DNA from: an uncultured Clostridia bacterium
Lineage (GTDB): Bacteria; Bacillota; Clostridia; Lachnospirales; Anaerotignaceae
DNA length: 28,456 bases
Reading direction: 5' to 3'
NCBI GenBank assembly: GCA_937919015.1
Contig: CALFPN010000029.1
Coordinates: forward strand, 1 to 28,456
How positions within the stretch are numbered: the first letter of the stretch is position 1; every line of letters begins with the position of its first letter. Below the pieces are notes generated by a model. That model did not search any database. It had not been told where the DNA came from and worked only from the letters and a program-made list of their open reading frames with translations. The translations under genes were made by a program, and so were the position numbers. Shown piece after piece: positions 7,406 through 15,460 of this stretch.

Positions 7406-8281
7406 ATGGCAAAGAAGAAAACCATTCTTGATCTTTATCAGATGAAGGAAAAAGGAGAACAGGCAGTGTGGATCGTACTTTATGATGCCTGTTATGCATC
7501 TTATGCGGAGGAAGCCGGTATGGACATGATCCTCTGCGGTGATTCTGTGGGGATGATCGTATATGGCATGAGCGGTACGGTGCCCGTGACCATGGATGTC
7601 AGCATTGCCCATTGTCAGGGTGTGCGCAGAGGTGCGCCCAATACCTATCTCATCGGTGATATGCCCTTTGGTGCTTATCATGCCAGCGTGGAAGATGCCG
7701 TACGCAATGCCGTAAGATTTTATAAAGAGGCCGATGTGGATGCCATCAAACTGGAAGGCGGCGTAGCTGTTGCCGATAAGATCGAAGCCATTACAAAGGC
7801 GGGCATGGTCGTTTTTGGGCATATCGGTCTGACACCCCAGAGTTCTGCCTCCATGGGCGGCTTCAAGGCTCAGGGCAGAACCACAGACAGCGCAAAAGCT
7901 ATTATTGAAGATGCCATTGCTGTATATAAAGCAGGGGCCAGAGTTCTTCTGCTGGAAGGTGTTCCGGAAGAAGTCTGCGCTTTTGTACATAAAATTTTGC
8001 CTATTCCTGTTTACGGCATCGGTGCCGGAGCAGACTGTGACGGTCAGGTGCTTCTGGCGGCAGATGCACTGGGGATGTTCAAAAAATTTACACCGAAATT
8101 TACGAAGAAATATGCAGACATCGCGGAAGTGGCAACGGCGGGTCTGACCAATTTTGTGCAGGATGTAAAGGATCGTTCCTTCCCTGCGGCAGAACATAAA
8201 TATAAAATCACCGGCGATCCTGATGAGTTCCAGAAACTCTTTGACAAGATGGAAGCAGAATTCAAGGCATCGGAAGAATAA
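7406..8281 (+). CDS. panB: 3-methyl-2-oxobutanoate hydroxymethyltransferase (PanB-like)
   Basis: 291 residues. PanB adds a hydroxymethyl group from 5,10-methylene-THF to 2-oxoisovalerate, giving ketopantoate, the first committed step to pantothenate and CoA. The expected active-site residues line up: D46 in CGDSVGM, D85 in IGDMPF, K115 and E117 in IKLEGG, H139 in GHIGLTPQS and E184 in LLEGVP. The start is ATG 7406, five bases after AAGGAGGG; an upstream in-frame ATG at 7376 precedes that site. About 25 residues extend past the usual C-terminus, and the usual T-x-Y-D near residue 27 reads VLYD. panC and panD are absent; an aminotransferase and a cyclase-family hydrolase follow instead. It may supply ketopantoate from valine with the aminotransferase, or act on a different 2-oxoacid. 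Confidence 0.85.
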   Translation: MAKKKTILDLYQMKEKGEQAVWIVLYDACYASYAEEAGMDMILCGDSVGMIVYGMSGTVPVTMDVSIAHCQGVRRGAPNTYLIGDMPFGAYHASVEDAVRNAVRFYKEADVDAIKLEGGVAVADKIEAITKAGMVVFGHIGLTPQSSASMGGFKAQGRTTDSAKAIIEDAIAVYKAGARVLLLEGVPEEVCAFVHKILPIPVYGIGAGADCDGQVLLAADALGMFKKFTPKFTKKYADIAEVATAGLTNFVQDVKDRSFPAAEHKYKITGDPDEFQKLFDKMEAEFKASEE

Positions 8282-8312
8282 AAAGTTTGAAGCAGAAAGA
8301 GGGGGAATGGAT

Positions 8313-9506
8313 ATGCCGAAATTTGCACAAAGAATCTCTGATATGGAAAAATCCGCATTGGTTCTGCGGAAACTGTTCAATGCCATGAATGACCCCGAAA
8401 CCATTTCCTTTGGCGGCGGTGCCCCTGCCCATGAAGGTCTGCCTGTGGAAAAGGTGCAGGAACTGTGTAACGAACTGATGACCCGCAGTGGCAGAGGGGT
8501 TGAAATGCTGCAGTATGGCGCGCCCATGGGCGTGAAAGACCTGAGACAGGCTGTTGCGGATAAACTGCTGAAACCCAAAGGCATCGATGCATCCGCAGAC
8601 AATATCATGATCGTAAACGGCGGTCTGGAAACCATGAACCTGATGTGCCAGCTCTATATCAGCCCCGGCGATGTCATCATTGTGGAATCTCCTACCTTCG
8701 TCCATTGTGTGGAAGGGTTTGAAATGTTTCAGGCGAAATGTGTGGCTGCGGAATGTGATGATTACGGTATCGTCATCGAAGATGTAGAAAAGAAAATCAA
8801 AGAATACCATCCGAAAATGGTTTATGTGATCCCCACCTTCCAGAACCCTACCGGCAAAACGCTGCCCGAAGAACGCAGAAAGGCTCTGGCAGAACTGGGC
8901 AGCAAATATGACGTCATCATTCTGGAGGATGACCCTTATCAGGAACTGCGCTACAGCGGGGATAAACTGAAGCCCATTAAATATTATGACCGGACAGGGC
9001 ACACCGTATATGCAAACAGCTTTTCCAAGATCTTCTCCCCCGGCAGCAGACTGGGCTTTGTTTACGCAGCCCCTGAAATCATTGATAAACTCTTCGATGT
9101 AAAGGTTGCAACCAATTCCCATACATCCAACTTGCCCCAGGTTCTGTGTGCGGAATTCTTCAATAGAGGGTATTTTGAGGAGCATCTGAAAAAAGTATGT
9201 GCCATCCATAAGGAACGCCGTGATGTGATGATGGCATGCATGGAAAAATATATGCCTGCAGGCACAAAATGGGTATTCCCCGACGGCGGCCTGTTCACAT
9301 GGGTGGAGCTGCCCGGTGAGATCGACACCACAGAATTGCTGCTGGAAGCGGAAAAATTCAAAGTGGCCTACGTTGCAGGGGAAGGCTTCTATACAGACCC
9401 CGGTAAAGGCAAAAATTGTATGCGCCTGAGCTTCGGCAACGTATCTGCCGAAAAAATCGAGATCGGTATGGAACGTCTTGGTAATCTGATCAAATCCAAG
9501 ATGTAA
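8313..9506 (+). CDS. PLP-dependent aminotransferase, fold type I (class I/II)
   Basis: 397 residues. It moves an amino group between an amino acid and a 2-oxoacid using pyridoxal phosphate. Visible features: FGGGAPAHEGLP near the N-terminus, NPTG (178-181), EDDPY (205-209), the Schiff-base lysine K239 in NSFSKIFSPGSRLGF, and the carboxylate-binding R371 in CMRLSFG. The layout resembles the LysN/2-aminoadipate and MocR-like aminotransferase branch without a DNA-binding domain. Start choice: ATG 8313 lies seven bases after AGAGGGGG; ATG 8307 lies only one base from it. The gene begins 31 bases after panB and shares its operon, so its oxoacid product or substrate may pass to the PanB-like enzyme. 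The amino acid used cannot be told from sequence. Confidence 0.88.
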   Translation: MPKFAQRISDMEKSALVLRKLFNAMNDPETISFGGGAPAHEGLPVEKVQELCNELMTRSGRGVEMLQYGAPMGVKDLRQAVADKLLKPKGIDASADNIMIVNGGLETMNLMCQLYISPGDVIIVESPTFVHCVEGFEMFQAKCVAAECDDYGIVIEDVEKKIKEYHPKMVYVIPTFQNPTGKTLPEERRKALAELGSKYDVIILEDDPYQELRYSGDKLKPIKYYDRTGHTVYANSFSKIFSPGSRLGFVYAAPEIIDKLFDVKVATNSHTSNLPQVLCAEFFNRGYFEEHLKKVCAIHKERRDVMMACMEKYMPAGTKWVFPDGGLFTWVELPGEIDTTELLLEAEKFKVAYVAGEGFYTDPGKGKNCMRLSFGNVSAEKIEIGMERLGNLIKSKM

Positions 9507-9540
9507 GCATGAGTGAATGGTTTGAAAAGGAGGCATGACT

Positions 9541-10275
9541 ATGGGTAACAAAGCATTATGGAATCAATTGGAAGGCTGGAAAAAGGATTACAAATGGGTA
9601 GATCTGACCAGAGAACTGTCTGCGGAAACACCTCACTGGTCCGGCTTCCCTGATATGGTTGTGGAAGTTCCTTTTGATTATCCCGATGGCTTCTTCGTAC
9701 ATAAATACACACTGGTGAGCCAGTATGGCACCCATATCGACGCACCTTGTCACTTCCCTCAGGGCAGACGCTCTCTGGATCAGATCATGCCGGAAGAAAT
9801 GGTACTGCCTCTGTGCGTCATTGATATTACAGATAAGGTAAATGAAAATGTGGACTATGTTTTTGGCGTACAGGATATTCTGGATTGGGAAGCAGTCCAC
9901 GGGCAAATCCCCGCAGGTGCTTTCGTAGCCATGCAGACAGGCTGGAGCAAACGGGAAGATATGAATAATTTTGATGAAAACGGCATCAAACACTTCCCCG
10001 GCTGGGGCATTCCTGCGCTGGAATTTCTGGCAAAGGAAAGAAAGGTAAAAGCCGTTGGCCATGAACCGGCAGATACAGACCCCGGCGTGATCGCCTGCAC
10101 AGAAGGGTATGTGGGGGAATATTATATTCTGGATCAGGAATGTTATCAGGTGGAACTGATGATCCATCTGGATCAGGTGCCTCCCGTAGGCTCTTTGATC
10201 TTTGTGGGCTTCCCCAAAGCAAAAGATAGCCCCGGTTTTACGGCAAGATGTATCGCTCTGTACCCGAAGGAATAA
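9541..10275 (+). CDS. Cyclase-family metal-dependent hydrolase
   Basis: 244 residues. The family (Pfam Cyclase) includes kynurenine formamidase and isatin hydrolase, Mn- or Zn-dependent enzymes that open amide or lactam bonds. The signature H-x-GTH-x-D-x-P-x-H appears at 61-71 as QYGTHIDAPCH, so H65, D67 and H71 are kept but the first metal His is Gln. GHEPADTDPG (173-182) and the C-terminal HLDQVPPVGSLIFVGFPK also match the family. ATG 9541 is seven bases after AAGGAGG; ATG 9535 is too close. It is the last gene of the PanB-like operon, with a terminator right after it. A role in cyclising or opening a product of the two upstream enzymes is inference only. Confidence 0.85.
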   Translation: MGNKALWNQLEGWKKDYKWVDLTRELSAETPHWSGFPDMVVEVPFDYPDGFFVHKYTLVSQYGTHIDAPCHFPQGRRSLDQIMPEEMVLPLCVIDITDKVNENVDYVFGVQDILDWEAVHGQIPAGAFVAMQTGWSKREDMNNFDENGIKHFPGWGIPALEFLAKERKVKAVGHEPADTDPGVIACTEGYVGEYYILDQECYQVELMIHLDQVPPVGSLIFVGFPKAKDSPGFTARCIALYPKE

Positions 10276-10284
10276 ATGAGAGAT

Positions 10285-10310
10285 AAGCCCCTGTTATAGG
10301 GGCTTTTTCT
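10285..10310 (+). terminator. Terminator of the PanB-like operon
   Basis: AAGCCCCT (10285-10292), loop GTTAT, AGGGGCTT (10298-10305), running into a T-tract. It separates this operon from the pepD promoter that follows. Confidence 0.88.
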
Positions 10311-10321
10311 TGGTTTTTTGA

Positions 10322-10350
10322 TTGACAAGGGGGAGTTTGGGGAATATCAT
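10322..10350 (+). promoter_or_regulatory. Promoter of pepD
   Basis: A perfect TTGACA (10322-10327), a 17-bp spacer and TATCAT (10345-10350), about 45 bases before the pepD start. Confidence 0.8.
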
Positions 10351-10394
10351 AAGGAGTGGTTTAGGATGGATTTTTTTACAGGAGGAATATGATT

Positions 10395-11846
10395 ATGAAC
10401 GTATTAGACCATCTTGGTTGTGATAAAGTATTTACTTATTTTGAAGCTATCTGCGATATCCCTCACGGCAGCTTCCACGAAAAAGCCCTGAGCGATTATA
10501 TCGTTTCTTTTGCGAAGGAAAGGGGGTTCTATTGCCGTCAGGACGCAAGACATAATGTTGTCATCAAAAAGCCCGGCACAGCAGGCTATGAAAAATCTCC
10601 CGCTCTTATTTTGCAGGGACATATTGATATGGTCTGTGAAAAAAATGCAGATACAGAGCATGATTTTCTGACAGAACCCCTGAAGCTGTATATCGACGGG
10701 GATGATATCAAAGCCCGCGGCACGACCCTTGGTGCCGATAATGGTATTGCCGTTGCCTATATGCTGGCATTGCTGGATGCAAATGATATCCAACATCCTC
10801 CCATTGAGTGTGTATTTACCGTGGAAGAGGAAATCGGCATGGGCGGGGCAACAGACTTAGACGCTTTCGATCTGGAAGGCAAACGCTTTTTGAATATGGA
10901 TACAGAGGAAGAAGGCTATCTGATGGTCAGCTGCTGCGGCGGCAGACGGATGCGGATGTATTTGCCTGTGGAAAGGACAGCCGCATCTGCCGAGAAAAAG
11001 ACGGTTGCCCTTCGTATCCGCGGTCTGAAGGGCGGTCATTCCGGTGCGGATATCCATTTGCAGAGAGCCAGTGCCAATGTTTTGATGGGGAGACTCCTGC
11101 TGGAGCTGCGTGAAAAAATCGGGTATGATCTGGTGAAGGTGAACGGCGGCAATATGGATAATGCCATCTGCCGTGAAGCAGAAGCCATCCTTTGTATCGA
11201 CCCTGCGAAGGAAGGGAAAGCAAAAGAACTGATTTTAGAACTGCAGAATATCTTCCGGGCGGAATATAAAGACCGCGAAAGTGATATACTGTTGACAATG
11301 GAAGAAATAGAAGGTGCAGTGGAAGTGCTGACTGCGGAAGTGAGAGATAACATCATTGCTCTTCTGCAGCTCTTGCCTTATGGCGTACAGACCATGGATA
11401 CCAATATGGAAGGTCTGGTGGAAAGCTCCAGCAATATCGGTATCCTTCGCACAGAGGAAGACCATATCTTCATCGACAATGCTGTCCGTGGCTCTGTGGA
11501 AAGCAGAAAAGAAGTCATCTGCAAAAAGATCGAAGTGCTGGGAAAACTGTGCGGTGCAAAGGTGGTCGGCGTCAACGATTATCCCGGCTGGCAGTATAAC
11601 CCCGATTCTGAACTGCTGAGCATTTTCAAGGAAGCATGGATAGAAAAATTCGGGAAAGAACCCAAGGTGGTTGCCATCCATGCAGGTCTGGAATGTGGCC
11701 TTTTTGCGAAAAAGATCCCCGGTCTGGATCTGATCTCTCTGGGGCCCGATATGCATGATGTCCATACCCCCGATGAAAGACTGAGCATTTCTTCTACTAT
11801 CCGTGTCTGGGAATATCTGAAATATGTTTTGAAAAAACTGAAATAA
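10395..11846 (+). CDS. pepD: Aminoacyl-histidine dipeptidase (M20 family, PepD)
   Basis: 483 residues, the PepD length. These cytosolic zinc peptidases cleave carnosine-like and other Xaa-His dipeptides and often have broad dipeptidase activity. M20 metal and catalytic residues are in place: H76 and D78 in LQGHIDMV, D115 in LGADNGIAV, the Glu pair E145/E146 in TVEEEIGMGGA, D-T-E-E-E-G after the lid, the dimerisation-domain GGHSGADI and the C-terminal HDVHTPDERLS. Start: ATG 10395 is nine bases from AGGAGG; ATG 10389 is only three bases away. It has its own promoter, and the AI-2E permease gene follows after 28 bases with no terminator, so the two are probably co-transcribed. Confidence 0.95.
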   Translation: MNVLDHLGCDKVFTYFEAICDIPHGSFHEKALSDYIVSFAKERGFYCRQDARHNVVIKKPGTAGYEKSPALILQGHIDMVCEKNADTEHDFLTEPLKLYIDGDDIKARGTTLGADNGIAVAYMLALLDANDIQHPPIECVFTVEEEIGMGGATDLDAFDLEGKRFLNMDTEEEGYLMVSCCGGRRMRMYLPVERTAASAEKKTVALRIRGLKGGHSGADIHLQRASANVLMGRLLLELREKIGYDLVKVNGGNMDNAICREAEAILCIDPAKEGKAKELILELQNIFRAEYKDRESDILLTMEEIEGAVEVLTAEVRDNIIALLQLLPYGVQTMDTNMEGLVESSSNIGILRTEEDHIFIDNAVRGSVESRKEVICKKIEVLGKLCGAKVVGVNDYPGWQYNPDSELLSIFKEAWIEKFGKEPKVVAIHAGLECGLFAKKIPGLDLISLGPDMHDVHTPDERLSISSTIRVWEYLKYVLKKLK

Positions 11847-11874
11847 TGGAACTTTTTTGAAAGAGGGCAGACTT

Positions 11875-13017
11875 ATGCGGCTTCCGTGGAATAAAAAATA
11901 CATGGAGATCGGCTTTCATGTCATCGTCACGGTTTTGATTCTGGCGGGGATGGCGGTACTGCTGTTTTGGCTGCCTCATGCGAAAAATGTCATATCTGAA
12001 ACGGCGGGGAATCTCCTCGCCGTTTTTGCGCCCTTATTCTGGGCATTGTTCTTTTCCCTGCTGTTGGAGCCCCTGACGGCTTTCTGGCAGCGGTTTTACG
12101 AAAAGCGATGTTCCCTGTATCACCGCAGCCGCATCCAAAACCGCAAGGTGGGCACGGCCTTTGCTTATCTGTCTGTGGGACTGGTTCTCTTTGTTCTGGG
12201 AAGCTTTCTGGCAAAAAAGATCGGGGATACGGATATACAGGAGATGGCTGTTCAGATCAGCGATTATATCCGCAGGATCGGGGATATCCTTGTGCTTTTG
12301 AACCTGAAGCTGGCAGAAATGGGGATCTTGCAGAATGTGGAGGGCATCCTTTCCCTTTGGACAGAACAAACCACCCAATGGATCGAATCCAAAGTACTGG
12401 GGCTGGCTAATATCATCCCCCATATTGGCGGCAGTCTGTTGGATATCCTTATTGGTCTGGTGGTGGCGTTTTATTTCCTGATGGAAAAACGGCGGATGCT
12501 TTCCGTCTGCGGCTCCTTCACCAGTGTTTTTCTGGGAAAAAGATGCACCGATATTTTCCGAAGGCTGTTCCGCGAGGTATATTCCGTTTTTGCAGGTTAT
12601 CTCAGCGGGCAGATGGTGGATGCTGCCATCATGGCGGTGTTGTTTTCCGGTGCGTTTCTGGTGGTGGGGCTGCCCCATGCGGTCTTTCTTGGCCTTCTCA
12701 GCGGCTTTTCCAACCTGATCCCTTATTTTGGTGCCATAACCGCCTTTCTTTTTGCGGTGTTTTCAGGGCTGCTCAGCGGTACACCCATGAAAGCCGTCTA
12801 CGCATCCATTCTCATCCTGCTTTTGCAGCAGGTGGACAGCATTTTGATCGTGCCCAAGGCTGTGGGCAGGCGGGTGGAACTGCATCCGGTTCTGGTGCTG
12901 CTTTCTCTGGCGGTTTTTGGCCGCTGTTTTGGTTTTTGGGGGCTGCTTTTTGCGGTTCCTTTGGGGGCTCTTTGTAAAAATTTTCTCTGTTGGCTCTATG
13001 AAAGAAAAAGAATCTGA
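11875..13017 (+). CDS. AI-2E family transporter (PerM/TqsA-like permease)
   Basis: 380 residues with several hydrophobic segments: two at the N-terminus (about 12-35 and 45-65), one near 105-120, and a dense C-terminal group. The family hallmark FSNLIPYFGAITAFLFAVFSG is present, as is the LLDILIGLVVAFYFLMEK segment before the amphipathic stretch. Members have been linked to export of autoinducer-2 or to sodium/proton antiport, so the substrate is open. ATG 11875 follows AAGAGGG; an earlier in-frame ATG at 11857 precedes that site. It shares a transcript with pepD. No terminator is seen at its end; a -10-like TATAAT follows at 13070. Confidence 0.88.
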   Translation: MRLPWNKKYMEIGFHVIVTVLILAGMAVLLFWLPHAKNVISETAGNLLAVFAPLFWALFFSLLLEPLTAFWQRFYEKRCSLYHRSRIQNRKVGTAFAYLSVGLVLFVLGSFLAKKIGDTDIQEMAVQISDYIRRIGDILVLLNLKLAEMGILQNVEGILSLWTEQTTQWIESKVLGLANIIPHIGGSLLDILIGLVVAFYFLMEKRRMLSVCGSFTSVFLGKRCTDIFRRLFREVYSVFAGYLSGQMVDAAIMAVLFSGAFLVVGLPHAVFLGLLSGFSNLIPYFGAITAFLFAVFSGLLSGTPMKAVYASILILLLQQVDSILIVPKAVGRRVELHPVLVLLSLAVFGRCFGFWGLLFAVPLGALCKNFLCWLYERKRI

Positions 13018-13069
13018 CATTTGTCAGAAATTTGTAAAAAAACATCTTCCTTTTCCTACAATTTTGGTG

Positions 13070-13075
13070 TATAAT
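13070..13075 (+). promoter_or_regulatory. Possible -10 element of the RseC-like gene
   Basis: A perfect TATAAT at 13070-13075, 64 bases before the ATG. No good -35 lies 16-18 bp upstream (TTCCTT at 13047-13052 is weak), so an activator-dependent promoter, or none, is possible. Confidence 0.4.
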
Positions 13076-13138
13076 AAAGTACGGTATGTATACAAGAGAA
13101 GTGACCCTTAGGTTGAATATAGAAAGGCGGTAAGAAAT

Positions 13139-13591
13139 ATGAGAGGTTTGGTTCATACAATTAAAGATGATCTGGTAGTTGCAACGATCCATAGAAAAGA
13201 AGCCTGCGGCGAATGCAGAGCTTGTCTTTCCGGCATGACAAAAACAGAAATGGATATCGAAGCGAAAAATCTGTGTGACGCGGAAATTGGTGACTGGGTA
13301 GAACTGGAACTGCAGGAAAATGCATTTTTCAATGCAGTTGTCATCATGTACGGTCTGCCTTTTATCGGCTTTATCGCCGGTGTGGTAGGCGGCTACTATG
13401 GTGTGCCCAAAGTGATCCCCGGCATTTCTCCCGTGCTGCCTTCTCTGGTGCTGGGTGTTCTTGGCATTGTCATTGCAATGCTGTGGATCAAGAGCCAGAA
13501 TCCCCGCTGGGAAAGCGGCAAATATCGTCCTCTGGCCACAAAGATCGTGGAAGAAGAGGAAGAAGTTGTAAACGGCAACTACACATTGTAA
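13139..13591 (+). CDS. SoxR-reducing system / RseC-MucC family membrane protein
   Basis: 150 residues. The N-terminal cytosolic part carries a C-x-x-C-x-x-C cluster (C23, C26, C29 in CGECRAC) plus C46, and two membrane helices follow (about 64-86 and 97-117), then an acidic tail. This is the RseC/MucC layout, associated in other bacteria with redox complexes of the Rnf/Rsx type that keep SoxR reduced. No rnf genes are in this window. ATG 13139 has AAAGGCGG eight bases upstream. It has its own terminator, so it stands as a single-gene unit or a weak continuation of the pepD transcript. The physiological partner here is unknown. Confidence 0.82.
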   Translation: MRGLVHTIKDDLVVATIHRKEACGECRACLSGMTKTEMDIEAKNLCDAEIGDWVELELQENAFFNAVVIMYGLPFIGFIAGVVGGYYGVPKVIPGISPVLPSLVLGVLGIVIAMLWIKSQNPRWESGKYRPLATKIVEEEEEVVNGNYTL

Positions 13592-13596
13592 GAAAG

Positions 13597-13630
13597 AAAC
13601 TCCCTGAGCTTTGGTTTGGGGAGTTTTTCA
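13597..13630 (+). terminator. Terminator after the RseC-like gene
   Basis: AAACTCCC (13597-13604) pairs with GGGAGTTT (13619-13626) across a 14-base loop, followed by further T residues. Confidence 0.8.
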
Positions 13631-13676
13631 CGTTTTGTCCCTTTTTTCATAAAATAGAGAAAAGGGGGTGAAGGAT

Positions 13677-14036
13677 ATGCTGAAAGAAAGGGTACGAGCC
13701 TATTGTATGGCGGGAGAAAGCTGTTCCCGTGTCATTCTGCGGGCTGCGGCGGAGGAATATGGCGTCTCTCTGTCGGAAGATATCCTTGCAGCCTGTGGCG
13801 GCATCAATGGCGGCTTTGGTGTGGGCGGCATGTGCAGCGGTCTGGTGGCGGCGGTCATGGCATTGGGGCTGCTGTTTGATGAAGAAGAAGTAAAAATAAA
13901 ACGAATTTTGTTTCTGGTCAAAGTACAGGAAAAATTCGGCGGACTGGATTGCTGCCGGCTTTCAGCATTGGGGGAGGACTGCAGCGGTGTTTTGGAAGGG
14001 ATCGCAGAAATTTTGCAGGAAGTGATCGAAGGATAA
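13677..14036 (+). CDS. C_GCAxxG_C_C family probable redox protein
   Basis: 119 residues, cytosolic. The pattern of the C_GCAxxG_C_C family is recognisable: a Cys-containing helix (C10, C16), ACGGINGGFGVGGMCSG (C40 to C53), DCC at 91-93 and a late DCSG (C102), followed by an amphipathic C-terminal helix. The conserved GCA-x-x-G box is replaced by a Gly-rich variant with spacing kept. Members are small proteins found in anaerobes beside redox genes and are proposed to bind a metal or cluster; function is unproven. The start is ATG 13677, eight bases after AAAGGGGG; an upstream GTG at 13668 is part of that ribosome site. The neighbouring RseC-like protein is also Cys-rich, a hint of a shared redox theme. 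Confidence 0.75.
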   Translation: MLKERVRAYCMAGESCSRVILRAAAEEYGVSLSEDILAACGGINGGFGVGGMCSGLVAAVMALGLLFDEEEVKIKRILFLVKVQEKFGGLDCCRLSALGEDCSGVLEGIAEILQEVIEG

Positions 14037-14068
14037 AAAGGATGTCTGGAATTCAGACATCCTTTTCG
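14036..14068. terminator. Two-way terminator between convergent genes
   Basis: A perfect 13-bp stem (14036-14048 and 14054-14066), 5-base loop, with A-tracts and T-tracts on both sides. It overlaps the stop codons of the Cys-rich gene and of the propeller-like gene on the other strand. Confidence 0.9.
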
Positions 14069-15297
14069 TTTTCTTTTTGAGAAAGAGATAGATTGGCTTT
14101 CAGCTGTATATTTTCCTTTCGCAACGTTTCCAGTTCTGTTTCCAGCTTTTCCGTCTGGTTTTTCCAGCGGGCGTTTACGGCGGCGATTTCGTCGCTGCGC
14201 TGGGCCAGCAAAGCGGAAAGCTCCTCGATCTGCTGTTTGTGGCTTTCCTGCAGGGCAGTGTAGGCTTTTGTATATTCGGGATGGGGGATATTTCGCTTGA
14301 TCCGTTTTTGCGGTGTAGGAACAGAAAGGGGGTAAGCGGCAGGCAGATAACCATTTTGTCCGTCGCAGTAACATTCCACGCCGTTGTATTCGTCACCTTC
14401 TGCGCCAATCAATTCCCCTTTCAGACATTTGGCGGGGAACCGTTCCGTGAATTTTTCCACTGTACCGAAGGAGGTACCGCCGGTTTCGGAAATGCAGCGC
14501 ATGGGCTGCCCGTTTACGGTCCACATCAGAATGACTTTACCATTTTGCAGATAGATCATACAGTTGTCGCAGTTGTTGTCCTCCCAAAGGATACGCGGGG
14601 TGCTGATAGCGGAGGTATGCTTGTATTGATATACCACCTGTGTGCGGAACATCCCCCGCACGATGTACAGCATGTGTATTTTTTCGCTGTCGTTGACGAT
14701 GGAAAGGTCGGTACAGGGGGAAGGCGTCTGGATCAGCGGTGTCACGCTGCCCATGGTATAGGGTTCCAGCAGCATTTCTCTGGCACTGACCACATTTCGC
14801 CCTGTACGGTAATAGAGGATGATATGCTCTTTGCGTAGCCTGCGGGCAAGGAAGGGGGTCCTCGGCAGCGGCATGAAACGATCGATCTGATAGGGCTTTT
14901 CCCATATGCCATCCCGAAAAACGGTGTAGACCAGAGAATCAATGCCGGTGGATTCCGTTGGCTGATGATAGATCAGATGGAAGGTATCCTCGGTGGGCAG
15001 GAGAAAAAACTTTGTATTGCCGCCGGCGGGAAGCTGCGTCGACATGGGGTGATGTTCCCATTGGGCAAGGTCTGCGGAAGAAGCCATAAAAAGCTGTCCC
15101 TCTGCGTTGGAATAAAGCAGATGGGCTTTTTCGGCATATTGGCAGAGGGAAAAAATGGGGGCTGTTTTTTCTGCAATTTTCTGGGGGGCAGTCCAGCCTT
15201 CGGCTGCGTAATGGCGGCAGAGGATGCTGCCCTGTTCGTAATAGAACAGATGAAAGGCATTTTTTGTTTTCAGATATTTTACATGAGGGTTCTGCAT
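14053..15297 (-). CDS. Unknown protein: propeller-like repeats plus C-terminal coiled coil
   Basis: 414 residues with no signal peptide or membrane segment. I do not recognise a named family. Residues 1-320 contain at least six spaced copies of a short strand motif of hydrophobic-His/Ile-Leu-Tyr type: AFHLFYY (14-20), AHLLYSN (58-64), FHLIYHQ (106-112), HIILYYR (158-164), IHMLYIV (207-213) and KVILMWT (254-260). The roughly 45-50 residue spacing fits blades of a beta-propeller, as in sialidase-like folds. Residues about 345-412 are Glu/Lys/Leu/Gln rich and look like a coiled coil. Several Cys occur between 242 and 311. ATG 15297 has GGGAG eight bases upstream. It is a single-gene unit; binding or scaffolding is a guess. 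Confidence 0.7.
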   Translation of the reverse strand: MQNPHVKYLKTKNAFHLFYYEQGSILCRHYAAEGWTAPQKIAEKTAPIFSLCQYAEKAHLLYSNAEGQLFMASSADLAQWEHHPMSTQLPAGGNTKFFLLPTEDTFHLIYHQPTESTGIDSLVYTVFRDGIWEKPYQIDRFMPLPRTPFLARRLRKEHIILYYRTGRNVVSAREMLLEPYTMGSVTPLIQTPSPCTDLSIVNDSEKIHMLYIVRGMFRTQVVYQYKHTSAISTPRILWEDNNCDNCMIYLQNGKVILMWTVNGQPMRCISETGGTSFGTVEKFTERFPAKCLKGELIGAEGDEYNGVECYCDGQNGYLPAAYPLSVPTPQKRIKRNIPHPEYTKAYTALQESHKQQIEELSALLAQRSDEIAAVNARWKNQTEKLETELETLRKENIQLKANLSLSQKENEKDV

Positions 15298-15372
15298 GGT
15301 TTTTCTCCCGAAATGTTTTTCATAACAGTTTATGCAGGAAGCAGGACTTTCTTGATATATTTGAAATAATCC

Positions 15373-15440
15373 AATAAAATTTAATAAAATTAAAGTTTTT
15401 AAAAATATTGACTTTAATAAAATGAAATGTTATTTTAATA
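15373..15440 (+). promoter_or_regulatory. Promoter and AATAAAAT repeats before the DUF2089-type gene
   Basis: TTGACT (15408-15413), a 17-bp spacer and TATTTT (15431-15436). AATAAAAT occurs at 15373-15380, 15383-15390 and 15416-15423, and an inverted near-copy ATTTTAAT lies at 15432-15439. The arrangement suggests an operator, perhaps for the helix-turn-helix protein encoded just downstream. The region is AT-rich, so some repetition is expected by chance. Confidence 0.45.
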
Positions 15441-15460
15441 ATATGAAAGGAGATGGGAGG

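Noticed and set aside
13015..13026. Palindrome TGACATTTGTCA over the end of the AI-2E permease gene
   Set aside because: Short, overlaps a stop codon, lacks a T-tract and has no second copy; too weak to call an operator or terminator.
15298..15372. A sporulation-type promoter (CATAAACTG) for the propeller-like gene
   Set aside because: The last base misses the sigma-E/K -10 pattern and no well-placed -35 was found, so it is not listed as a feature.
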